A stretch of 31,300 nucleotides of DNA, taken from positions 1-31,300 of the forward strand of contig CAZJBJ010000030.1 of NCBI GenBank assembly GCA_964544295.1, written 5' to 3'. The DNA is from JAENVU01 sp964544295 (GTDB lineage: Bacteria; Actinomycetota; Acidimicrobiia; IMCC26256; JAENVU01). Of this stretch, positions 14,473 to 21,653 are shown in pieces. Position numbers and translations under genes: made by a program. The notes under the pieces are model-generated. The model was given only the letters and a program-made list of their open reading frames with translations, did not search any database and was not told the origin of the DNA. Position 1 is the stretch's first letter; each line of letters begins with the position of its first letter.

Positions 14473-16296
14473 GTGGTCCCTCGTCGCAGCCTGAACCCCC
14501 AACAGGAGTCGGAGCGGTTGCTTCGGCGCGCCGGTTGGCGGCTGATGGGCAGCGCGGTGCGCCCGCAGCGATGGTGGGTCGCCGGCGGCGTGATGGCCGG
14601 CATCCTCTGGACCGCCGCCAAGCTGACGATCCCGCTCGTCGCCGCCGCGGCGATCGACGACGGCATGCGCGCGGGCGACAGCGACAAGGTGATCCGGCTC
14701 ACGGTCGTGATCGTCGCCATCGGACTGGTCCAGGCCATCTGTACCGGGCTGCGCCGCTACGCCGCGTTCCGCATCGCGTTGCGCACCGAGACCGATCTCC
14801 GCCAACGCCTCTTCGCCCATCTCCAACGCCTTCACTTCGCCTTCCACGATCAGGCCCAGACCGGGCAGTTGATGGCCCGGGCCAACACCGACATCCAGCA
14901 GGTGCAGACGGTCGTCATCCTCATCCCGTTGACCGTCGCCAGCCTGTTCACGATGGGCGGGGTCCTGACGATCATGGTCGTCAAGTCCGGCGCGTTGGCG
15001 CTGCTCGCGTTGGGCGCGCTGCCGATCCTGAACCTCGCCGCGACCCGGTTCTCCCGGCGGATCGCACCGGTGAATCTCGAGATCCAGCAGGAGCTCGCGG
15101 ATCTCTCGGGCGTGGTCGAAGAGACGTTCTCGGGGGTCCGGGTGGTCAAGGGGTTCGGCGTCGAGCGCCAGCAGGTGCGCCGACTCCAGACCGAAGCCGA
15201 TTCGGTGCTCGACCGGTCGCTCGCCGCCGCGCGCCTGCGGGCCGGGTTCATGCCGCTCGTCGACTTCCTGCCCACCGTCTCGATGGTGGCGATCCTGTGG
15301 TACGGCGGTCACCAGGTACTCGACGGCCGTCTGCAGGTCGGTGACATCCTCGCCTACAACCTCTACATCCTGATGTTGATATGGCCGCTGCGCATGATCG
15401 GCATGTTGATCGCCCAGGCCTCGCGTGCATCGGCCGGCGCGGGTCGGGTGCACGAGGTGCTCGTGACCGACCCGGCCATCGCCGACCCCGCCCCGGACGC
15501 GATCGCGGCACTTCCGGCCGGTCCCGGCGAGCTGCGCTTCGAGGGGGTCGAGTTCGGGTACGGACCGGGCCGGATGGTGCTCGACGGGCTCGACCTGGTG
15601 ATCCGTGGCGGCGAGGCCGTGGCCATCGTCGGCGCGACCGGGAGCGGCAAGACCACGGTCGCGCGACTCGTGCCGCGTTTCTACGACGTCGATGCGGGTC
15701 GGATCTGCCTGGACGGTGTCGACCTGCGCGCGTTGCCGGTCGCGGATCTCCGACGCGCGATCGGCATCGTGTTCGAGGACACGTTCCTCTTCTCGGACTC
15801 GGTGCGCGAGAACATCGCCTTCGCCGACCCGGAGGCGCCGATGGCCGCGGTCGAGCGGGCTGCCCGACTCGCCGGCGCGGCCGAGTTCATCGAGGCACTG
15901 CCGAGCGGTTACGACACCGTGATCGGTGAGCACGGGTTCTCGCTCTCCGGCGGGCAACGGCAACGCATCGCGATCGCACGCGCCGTCCTCGCCGACCCCC
16001 GCGTCCTGATCCTCGACGACGCCACGTCGTCGGTCGATCCCACCAAGGAGCACGAGATCCGCTCGGCCCTCGGTGAGGTGATGACCGGGCGCACGACGCT
16101 GATCATCGCCCACCGTCCGGCCACGATCGCGTTGGCGGACCGGGTCGTGCTGATCGGTGACGGTCGCGTGATCGCGTCCGGAACGCACCAGGAGCTACTG
16201 GCGACGAACGATGCCTATCGCCGCGTCCTGGCGAGCGCGTCGCCCACCATCGGTGGGGACATCGCGGCCGCCGTCGTCCCCGAGGTCGGGTCATGA
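14473..16296 (+). CDS. ABC exporter half-transporter, degenerate-site subunit
   Basis: Fused membrane and ATPase half-transporter of 607 residues. A six-helix type I exporter domain (residues about 40-335) is followed by a nucleotide-binding domain: Walker A GATGSGKTT at 387-395, signature LSGGQ at 491-495, Walker B ending Asp515-Asp516. Asp516 replaces the catalytic Glu, and the Q-loop reads VFEDTFLF with Glu in place of Gln. The H-loop His is kept (IAHRPAT). These changes match the degenerate-site subunit of heterodimeric exporters such as TM287/288 or BmrCD types. The gene overlaps its partner by ATGA at 16293-16296. The GTG at 14473 is the first start after the FtsH-like stop; a TACCCT box is 9 bp upstream. 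Substrate unknown (drug or lipid-like). Confidence 0.94.
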   Translation: MVPRRSLNPQQESERLLRRAGWRLMGSAVRPQRWWVAGGVMAGILWTAAKLTIPLVAAAAIDDGMRAGDSDKVIRLTVVIVAIGLVQAICTGLRRYAAFRIALRTETDLRQRLFAHLQRLHFAFHDQAQTGQLMARANTDIQQVQTVVILIPLTVASLFTMGGVLTIMVVKSGALALLALGALPILNLAATRFSRRIAPVNLEIQQELADLSGVVEETFSGVRVVKGFGVERQQVRRLQTEADSVLDRSLAAARLRAGFMPLVDFLPTVSMVAILWYGGHQVLDGRLQVGDILAYNLYILMLIWPLRMIGMLIAQASRASAGAGRVHEVLVTDPAIADPAPDAIAALPAGPGELRFEGVEFGYGPGRMVLDGLDLVIRGGEAVAIVGATGSGKTTVARLVPRFYDVDAGRICLDGVDLRALPVADLRRAIGIVFEDTFLFSDSVRENIAFADPEAPMAAVERAARLAGAAEFIEALPSGYDTVIGEHGFSLSGGQRQRIAIARAVLADPRVLILDDATSSVDPTKEHEIRSALGEVMTGRTTLIIAHRPATIALADRVVLIGDGRVIASGTHQELLATNDAYRRVLASASPTIGGDIAAAVVPEVGS

Positions 16297-18128
16297 GGGC
16301 CGGCCACGTCGACACCAGTCCGGTGGACGACGAGTCCCGGCTGGACCGCGAATCCGCCCGGCGGGTCCTGCGCCGGCTCGGTCGCATGTTGGTGCCGTAC
16401 CGCCGGCCGATCGTGGTGGCGACCGTCGTGCTCATCGCCCAGACCGGTTGTCTGCTGGCCGGTCCGGCGCTGGTCCGCGTGGGCGTGGACCAGGGTCTCG
16501 TCGCCCGGGACGCCGCGGCGTTGAATCGGGCGGCGCTTGCGTACCTGATCGTCGCCGTCGTCGGACTGGTGCTCGGTCGAGCCGTCATCTGGCTGGTGGC
16601 CCGCACCGGCGAACGGTTCCTCCGGGAACTGCGCGAGCGCCTGTTCCGCCACATGGCGTCACTCTCGCTCGACTTCTTCGACCGGGAGAAGACCGGACGA
16701 CTCGTGGCCCGGATGACCTCGGACATCGATGCGCTCCAGGAACTCATCAGCCAGGGGCTGGTGATGTTCGTGCAGAACTTCCTGATCTTCCTCGGCGCGA
16801 TCGTCGTGATCGTCAGCATGAGCTGGGAGCTCAGTCTCGGGGTCTTGCTCATCGTCCCGCCGGTCGTCATGGCGAGTCGCTGGTTCCGGACGCGCTCCAA
16901 CCTCGCCTACCTCGAAGTCCGGGAACGAATCGGCGAGAACCTCGCCACCCTCCAGGAAGGGCTCGAGGGGGTGCGAGTCGTGCAGGCGTTCGGGCAGGAG
17001 CGCGGTTGGATCCGGCGGTTCCACTCGACCAACGAGAACCAGTACGAGGCGAACCTCGAAACCGTACGGATCTCGGCGAAGTACTTTCCGTTCGTCGAGT
17101 TCACCGGCGTCGTCGGCGTCGCGGTGATCGTCGGGTGGGGTGGCGTGCTCGTCGACCGCTCGGTAGTGACGGTCGGGACCGTGCTCGCGTTCGTGCTCTA
17201 CCTCAACAACCTGTTCGAACCGATCCAGCAGCTCAGCCAGCTCTACAACACGGTGCAGTCGGCCGGCGCCGCGCTCCACAAGATCTTCGGCCTGCTCGAC
17301 ACGGTCCCGTCGATCGGCGAGAAGCCTGGTGCCGTCGATCTCCCGGAGCACGGCGCCCTCGAAGTCTCCGACGTGTCGTTCGCCTACGGCAACGATCGGC
17401 CCGATCTCGACGGTGTCGTCCACCCGATCGGCCCGGAGGTGTTGCGGGACGTATCCATCACGGTCGCCGCCGGCGAACGGGTGGCGCTCGTGGGCCCGAC
17501 CGGCGCCGGCAAGTCGACGCTGGCCAAGCTCATGGCCCGGTTCTACGACCCGCGTGACGGCGCCGTCGCGTTCGGTGGTGTCGATCTCCGCAACGCGACG
17601 CTGGCCAGCCTGCGCCGCACGATCGTCGTCGTGCCCCAGGAAGGGTTCCTCTTCGCCGGCACCGTGCGCGACAACATCCGGATCGGGCGCGACGGCGCCT
17701 CCGACGCCGAGGTGGAGGCCGCGGTCGCCGCGCTCGGACTCGAGGACCTCTTCGGCGCGTTCCCCGACGGGCTCGACACCGAGGTGCGCGAGCGCGGCTC
17801 CCGGCTGTCGGCAGGGGAGAAGCAGCTGGTGTCCCTCACCCGGGCCGCGCTCGCCGACCCGCCCGTGCTCGTGCTCGACGAGGCGACATCCAATCTCGAC
17901 CCGGGCACCGAACATGCCGTCGAACGGGCGATGGACCGACTCACCGAAGGGCGCACGGTCGTCGTGGTCGCCCACCGACTCTCCACCGCGGCGCGCTGTG
18001 ATCGGATCGCGGTCGTCGACGACGGCGGGGTGATGGAGATCGGGAGCCACGACGAGCTGCTGGCCCGACGCGGCCGCTACGCCACGCTCTTCGCCGCCTG
18101 GGACTCCGCCCACGACCGCAGCGCGTAG
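16293..18128 (+). CDS. ABC exporter half-transporter, catalytic-site subunit
   Basis: Partner of the preceding gene, 611 residues with a six-helix exporter domain (about 30-340) and an ATPase domain. Walker A GPTGAGKST is at 401-409, Q-loop VVPQEGFLF is normal, and Walker B ends Asp529-Glu530 with the catalytic Glu present. Its signature motif is LSAGE at 505-509 instead of LSGGQ. Pairing its own Walker motifs with the partner's LSGGQ gives one competent ATP site; pairing the partner's Asp-type Walker B with LSAGE gives one degenerate site. An extra about 12-residue segment (DRPDLDGVVHPIGP) follows the A-loop Tyr. Translation is coupled by the ATGA overlap. A 10-bp inverted repeat lies just downstream. 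Confidence 0.94.
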   Translation: MRAGHVDTSPVDDESRLDRESARRVLRRLGRMLVPYRRPIVVATVVLIAQTGCLLAGPALVRVGVDQGLVARDAAALNRAALAYLIVAVVGLVLGRAVIWLVARTGERFLRELRERLFRHMASLSLDFFDREKTGRLVARMTSDIDALQELISQGLVMFVQNFLIFLGAIVVIVSMSWELSLGVLLIVPPVVMASRWFRTRSNLAYLEVRERIGENLATLQEGLEGVRVVQAFGQERGWIRRFHSTNENQYEANLETVRISAKYFPFVEFTGVVGVAVIVGWGGVLVDRSVVTVGTVLAFVLYLNNLFEPIQQLSQLYNTVQSAGAALHKIFGLLDTVPSIGEKPGAVDLPEHGALEVSDVSFAYGNDRPDLDGVVHPIGPEVLRDVSITVAAGERVALVGPTGAGKSTLAKLMARFYDPRDGAVAFGGVDLRNATLASLRRTIVVVPQEGFLFAGTVRDNIRIGRDGASDAEVEAAVAALGLEDLFGAFPDGLDTEVRERGSRLSAGEKQLVSLTRAALADPPVLVLDEATSNLDPGTEHAVERAMDRLTEGRTVVVVAHRLSTAARCDRIAVVDDGGVMEIGSHDELLARRGRYATLFAAWDSAHDRSA

Positions 18129-18132
18129 CCCG

Positions 18133-18176
18133 CGTCGCGGCGACATGCACGACATGCCGACGACTACGCCGCGACG
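18133..18176. terminator. inverted repeat between the convergent ABC exporter and hydrolase genes
   Basis: CGTCGCGGCG at 18133-18142 pairs perfectly with CGCCGCGACG at 18167-18176 around a 24-nt loop. The right arm runs into the last codons of the hydrolase. The location between two convergent stops suggests a shared terminator, although there is no T-tract and the high GC content makes such pairings easier by chance. Confidence 0.4.
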
Positions 18177-19012
18177 AACTCCCGGATCAGGCGGAATGCC
18201 CGCTCGGGTTGGTCGCGCCAGACGCCGTGCCCGCAATCGGCGAAGCGTTCGAACCGGGCGTGGGGGATGCCCGCGGCGATGATCTCGGCACCCGCGATCG
18301 GACACACCGGGTCGTCCTCGCCGGCGAGCAGCAGGACCGGGGCCCGGACCTCGCCCAGCCGCGCGGTCAGATCGAAGGTGGACTCCTCGGTGCGGCTCCA
18401 CCGTTCGAACAGGTCGTAGTTGGAGACCTCCAACTGCCGAGCACTGCGGTCCTTCGCATCCGGAGCCGTGGTGCGGCTGTAGAGCGGCATGCAGTGGCGG
18501 AAGTACTCGCGCATGCGCTCGGGGGTGGGTTCGGACCAGAACGCCTCGGCGATCGCCCGGACCTCGGGGCCACCGAGCCGCTCGAAGACCGGGAGCATGA
18601 GTTCGGGATCCGATCGGGCCGTCGTCGAATCCAGGATCACCCGGTCGGCGTGGTCGGGGTGATCCACCAGGTACTGCAACGCGACCATGCCGCCGAAGGA
18701 CACGCCGTAGACGACGGGGTCGACGACACCCAGCGCGTCGCACAACGCGACGAGATCCGCCGCCCACTGGCGAAGGTTCCACGACGCCGGGTCGGACCGG
18801 TCGCTGCGACCCTGCCCACGGTGGTCGCAGTACACGACCTGCGCGATGTCGGTGAGGGCGGACCACTGCGGCTTGAAGCTGGAGTGGTCCATGCCCGGCC
18901 CGCCGTGGAGGAGGATGACGGTGGTTCGCTCGCGCATCGTGGGGCCGTCGGGCACGAGGCCGGCACCCTCGATGTCCACGAAGAGCCGGCAGTCGCCGAT
19001 CGACACGCGCAT
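18164..19012 (-). CDS. alpha/beta hydrolase, proline iminopeptidase-like
   Basis: 282-residue alpha/beta-fold hydrolase. It shows HGGPGMDHSSF (the HGGPG oxyanion motif of the S33 prolyl aminopeptidase-like group), CDHRGQGRSD, the nucleophile elbow GVSFGG with Ser105, an acid region LAGEDDPVCP, and the catalytic His in FADCGHGVWRDQPERAF. S33-type enzymes cleave N-terminal proline, but many relatives act on esters or lactones, so the reaction is open. The ATG at 19012 follows a TAGCTT -10 box by 6 bp. It is divergent from an SDR gene across 57 bp and convergent with the ABC exporter. Confidence 0.9.
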   Translation of the reverse strand: MRVSIGDCRLFVDIEGAGLVPDGPTMRERTTVILLHGGPGMDHSSFKPQWSALTDIAQVVYCDHRGQGRSDRSDPASWNLRQWAADLVALCDALGVVDPVVYGVSFGGMVALQYLVDHPDHADRVILDSTTARSDPELMLPVFERLGGPEVRAIAEAFWSEPTPERMREYFRHCMPLYSRTTAPDAKDRSARQLEVSNYDLFERWSRTEESTFDLTARLGEVRAPVLLLAGEDDPVCPIAGAEIIAAGIPHARFERFADCGHGVWRDQPERAFRLIREFVAA

Positions 19013-19018
19013 GTACGG

Positions 19019-19062
19019 AAGCTAGCGGTTCGATCGCGGCCGGTGCCGCGGCCACCTAGCCT
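19019..19062. promoter_or_regulatory. divergent leaderless promoters of the hydrolase and SDR genes
   Basis: Minus strand TAGCTT (19024-19019) is 6 bp from the hydrolase ATG. Plus strand TAGCCT (19057-19062) is 7 bp from the SDR ATG. A short inverted repeat CGCGGC at 19035-19040 and GCCGCG at 19045-19050 sits almost midway between them. Its 6-bp GC-only arms are weak evidence for an operator. Confidence 0.45.
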
Positions 19063-19069
19063 GCGCGAC

Positions 19070-19906
19070 ATGGATCTGTTGGTCGATCAATGTGCGGTCG
19101 TGACCGGCGCCGGCAGCGGAATCGGTCGGGCGTTGACCTTGGCGTTCGCGGCCGAGGGGATGCGCGTGGTGGCCCTCGACGTCGAGGCGGCCGCGGTCGC
19201 GGAAACCGGTGCTCTGCTGCACGAGGCCGGTGCCGAGGCGTTGGCGTTGACCGTCGACGTGACGGATGCCGACGCGATGCGGGCGTGTGCCGCGACGGTC
19301 GACGCCGAGTGCGGTGGCGCGCAGGTGCTCTGCAACAACGCCGGGGTGTTCGCCGGCGGTCTGGTCTGGGATCGCCCGGTCGCCGACTTCGAATGGGTCA
19401 TGGGCGTGAACTTCTACGGGATGCTCCACGGCATCCAGGCGTTCGTGCCCGGCATGATCGAGCGGGGAGTGCCCGGGCACGTCGTGAACACGATGTCGGC
19501 CGCGGGGCTGTTCCCGTCGGCGTACTCGTCCCCGTACACGGCGTCGAAGTTCGCGGCGCTGGCCCTCACGGAGTGTCTGGCGAGCGAGTTGGTCGCCGTC
19601 GGCGCCCCCATCGGCGTGACCGCGCTGTGTCCCGGTGCGTTCAAGACCGGCATCGGCTCGTCCGGACGGAACCGACCCGCGGCCACCCGGACCGCGTCGA
19701 GCCCGGAGTCCGAGTTCGTGGACCGGATGCTCGACGAGAGCACCGAGCGAGGTCGCCCGCCCGCCGCGGTCGCGGCGATGGTCGTCGACGCGATCAAACA
19801 GGGTCGGTACCTCCAGTTGACCGGCGACGGCTACGCCCGGTCGTTGCGGGTCCGCGCCGACGAACTGATCGCGGGCGGTCTCCCCAACCTCCCCCCGTTC
19901 GACTGA
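19070..19906 (+). CDS. SDR family NAD(P)-dependent oxidoreductase
   Basis: Classical short-chain dehydrogenase of 278 residues. Cofactor motif TGAGSGIG is near residue 13, NNAGVFAGG follows, the Ser region is in VVNTMSAAGLFPS, and Tyr156-x3-Lys160 lies in SPYTASKFAAL. The C-terminal part (GRPPAAVAAMVVDAIKQGRYLQLTGDGYARSL) is longer than in the other two SDRs of the window and resembles SDRs annotated near lipid or xenobiotic degradation genes. Substrate unknown. The start at 19070 is set by the TAGCCT box and by the conserved N-terminus; longer in-frame open sequence upstream is antisense to the hydrolase. It is followed by a strong inverted repeat. Confidence 0.92.
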   Translation: MDLLVDQCAVVTGAGSGIGRALTLAFAAEGMRVVALDVEAAAVAETGALLHEAGAEALALTVDVTDADAMRACAATVDAECGGAQVLCNNAGVFAGGLVWDRPVADFEWVMGVNFYGMLHGIQAFVPGMIERGVPGHVVNTMSAAGLFPSAYSSPYTASKFAALALTECLASELVAVGAPIGVTALCPGAFKTGIGSSGRNRPAATRTASSPESEFVDRMLDESTERGRPPAAVAAMVVDAIKQGRYLQLTGDGYARSLRVRADELIAGGLPNLPPFD

Positions 19907-19911
19907 CCCAC

Positions 19912-19963
19912 CGAACTTGCGTCGATAACCCTGCCGATCCGCGGGGTTATCGACGCAAGTTCG
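19912..19963. terminator. strong 20-bp perfect inverted repeat, likely bidirectional terminator or repeat element
   Basis: The left arm CGAACTTGCGTCGATAACCC (19912-19931) is perfectly complementary to the right arm at 19944-19963. The stem can extend inward by three more pairs (one of them G-T) to leave a 6-nt loop. It lies in the 70-bp gap between two convergent SDR genes, where a two-way terminator is expected. The arms are much less GC-rich than the surroundings and no T-tract follows, so it could instead be a dispersed palindromic element. Confidence 0.6.
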
Positions 19964-19976
19964 AGGGTGGGGGAGA

Positions 19977-20756
19977 TCAGTCCAGGTCGGGGGCCCAGGG
20001 GGCGCCGTTGATGTGGCTGCCGCCGTCGACGAACAGGGTGTTGCCGGTGAGATACCGGCTGCCCTCGCTCGCTAGGAAGACCGCGACCGGTGCGATGTCG
20101 GTGTCGCAGTCGCCGATCCGACCCATCGGGTTCGCCGCGTCGGCCACCGCCACGAGCTCAGGGTGTTCTCCCATCACCGACGCGAACGCCGCCGACTTGG
20201 CTGCCGGACAGATGACGTTCGCGGTGACGCCGGTCGGCGCCCATTCCCGCGCCGCGGTGCGAGTCGCGGCGCGCAACGCCTCCTTGGCGGTGTTGTACTC
20301 GAGCGTGCCCATGTGCGCGTTCACCCCGTTGAGCGAGCACAGGTTCACGATGCGCCCGTACCCCTGGTCCCGCATGGTGGGGAACGCGGCGTTCATCGCC
20401 CACAGCGGCCCGTAGAAACCGACGTTCATGCCGTGCGCCATCTGCTCCGGCGTCTTGCGCTCCACCCGACCGATCTGACCGCCACCCCAGGCGTTGTTGA
20501 CCAGGATGTCGATCGTGCCCCAGCGGTCGAGGGCGTCGGCGATCATCGCCTCGTTCTCCTCCTTCACGCCGACGTCGACGGCCCGGAACGCGGCGTGTGT
20601 ACCGAACTCGTCGGCCGCGTCCTGTCCCGAGGCGGGATCGAGCTCGGCGACGAGGACGCGCGCACCCTCGGCGACGAATGCCCGAGCGATCGCGCGGCCG
20701 ATTCCCGCGCCCGCACCCGTGACGACGGCCACCCGGCCATCGAGTTGTCCGGTCAT
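19977..20756 (-). CDS. SDR family NAD(P)-dependent oxidoreductase
   Basis: Classical short-chain dehydrogenase of 259 residues. Seen: TGAGAGIG cofactor motif, NNAWGGG in place of the usual NNAG, the Ser region LCSLNGVNAHMG, and Tyr154-x3-Lys158 in YNTAKEALRAATRTAAREWAPTGVTANVICPAA. It ends in GNTLFVDGGSHINGAPW. Substrate unknown. The ATG at 20756 has GAGGAG at a 5-bp spacing. It is divergent from the enoyl-CoA hydratase, and the shared 51-bp spacer holds the only obvious AT-rich patch here. Pairing with an enoyl-CoA hydratase hints at acyl-CoA or steroid side-chain metabolism, but the two are not in one operon. Confidence 0.93.
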   Translation of the reverse strand: MTGQLDGRVAVVTGAGAGIGRAIARAFVAEGARVLVAELDPASGQDAADEFGTHAAFRAVDVGVKEENEAMIADALDRWGTIDILVNNAWGGGQIGRVERKTPEQMAHGMNVGFYGPLWAMNAAFPTMRDQGYGRIVNLCSLNGVNAHMGTLEYNTAKEALRAATRTAAREWAPTGVTANVICPAAKSAAFASVMGEHPELVAVADAANPMGRIGDCDTDIAPVAVFLASEGSRYLTGNTLFVDGGSHINGAPWAPDLD

Positions 20757-20807
20757 GACGCTCCTCGGTGTGGGTCGAATCGAGAATCAATTACTGTGCC
20801 GCTCGCG

Positions 20808-21629
20808 ATGACTCCCGAGCGTACGGCCCCAGTCCTGATCGACACACCCCGGCCGCACACGGCGGTGATCACCTTGAACCGGCCCGAGCGCATGAACTCG
20901 ATGGCGTTCGAGTTGATGGTCCCACTCCATGAGGCGATCGAACAGGTCGCCGCCGACAACGACATCACGTGCGTGGTGCTCACGGGCGCCGGGCGCGGGT
21001 TCTGTTCGGGTGCGGACATGAGTGACGACACCAGCGCCCCGCCGAACATCGACGGTCTCACCCTCACCCGGATCGCCACCCGGGCGATGACGCTGCTCAC
21101 CGATCTCATCCCGGCGATGCAGCGGATGCCCCAGCCGGTCATCTGTGCCATCAACGGCCCGGCGATCGGCGGCGGCATGTGTCTGACGCTCGGGGCGGAC
21201 ATTCGGATCGCCGCCGAATCGGCCTACTTCCGCGCCGCCGGGATCAACAACGGGTTGACCGCGACCGAGCTCGGGCTGAGCTTCCTGCTCCCGCGGGCGA
21301 TCGGTTCGTCGCGTGCGTTCGAACTGATGCTCTCCGGCCGCGACGTCGACGCCCACGAGGCGGCCGCGATCGGCCTCGTGTCGCGAGCGGTTCCGGACGA
21401 CGAACTGCTGTCGACCGCGCTCGACCTCGCCGACCGGATCAACGGGTGGAGCACCCAGGGCATCGCACTCACCAAACGCACCATGTGGGCCGGGCTGGAG
21501 ACCAACAGCCTGCGCGCCGCGATCGAGATGGAGAGCCACACCCAGCTCTTCGTCCGACTCACGACGCAGAACTTCGAGGAAGCCGTGCGGGCTCGCCGTG
21601 ACGGTCGGCCCCCGAAGTTCGAGGACTGA
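20808..21629 (+). CDS. enoyl-CoA hydratase/isomerase family protein
   Basis: Crotonase-fold protein of 273 residues that would hydrate, isomerise or otherwise act on an enoyl-CoA thioester. Seen: ITLNRPERMNSMAFEL at the N-terminus, oxyanion-hole segments LTGAGRGFCSGADMS and INGPAIGGGMCLTLGADIRIA, and the region AGINNGLTATELGLSFLLPRAIG containing a Glu near the usual second catalytic position. The exact reaction cannot be assigned because crotonases are diverse. The ATG at 20808 is preceded by TACTGT 10 bp upstream; an in-frame GTG at 20796 is less likely. It converges on the heparinase-like gene with a 24-bp gap. Confidence 0.93.
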   Translation: MTPERTAPVLIDTPRPHTAVITLNRPERMNSMAFELMVPLHEAIEQVAADNDITCVVLTGAGRGFCSGADMSDDTSAPPNIDGLTLTRIATRAMTLLTDLIPAMQRMPQPVICAINGPAIGGGMCLTLGADIRIAAESAYFRAAGINNGLTATELGLSFLLPRAIGSSRAFELMLSGRDVDAHEAAAIGLVSRAVPDDELLSTALDLADRINGWSTQGIALTKRTMWAGLETNSLRAAIEMESHTQLFVRLTTQNFEEAVRARRDGRPPKFED

Positions 21630-21653
21630 GTCGCAGACGGGGACCGATGGACG

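Noticed and set aside
12084..14738. 884-codon open frame on the minus strand across the FtsH-like gene
   Set aside because: Only the last 132 codons (12482-12084) look like a protein. The rest is the antisense of the FtsH-like and ABC genes, rich in Arg, Asp, His and Gly, as expected from GC-rich third codon positions.
14437..16188. 583-codon open frame on the minus strand
   Set aside because: Antisense to the first ABC half-transporter, with low-complexity Arg/Asp/His/Glu composition and no domain.
19035..19050. CGCGGC/GCCGCG inverted repeat between divergent genes as an operator
   Set aside because: Six-base all-GC arms are expected often by chance in DNA this rich in GC.
16659..19055. 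798-codon open frame on the minus strand
   Set aside because: It spans the second ABC gene in antisense and then the hydrolase in another frame. The hydrolase frame at 18164-19012 carries all the motifs.
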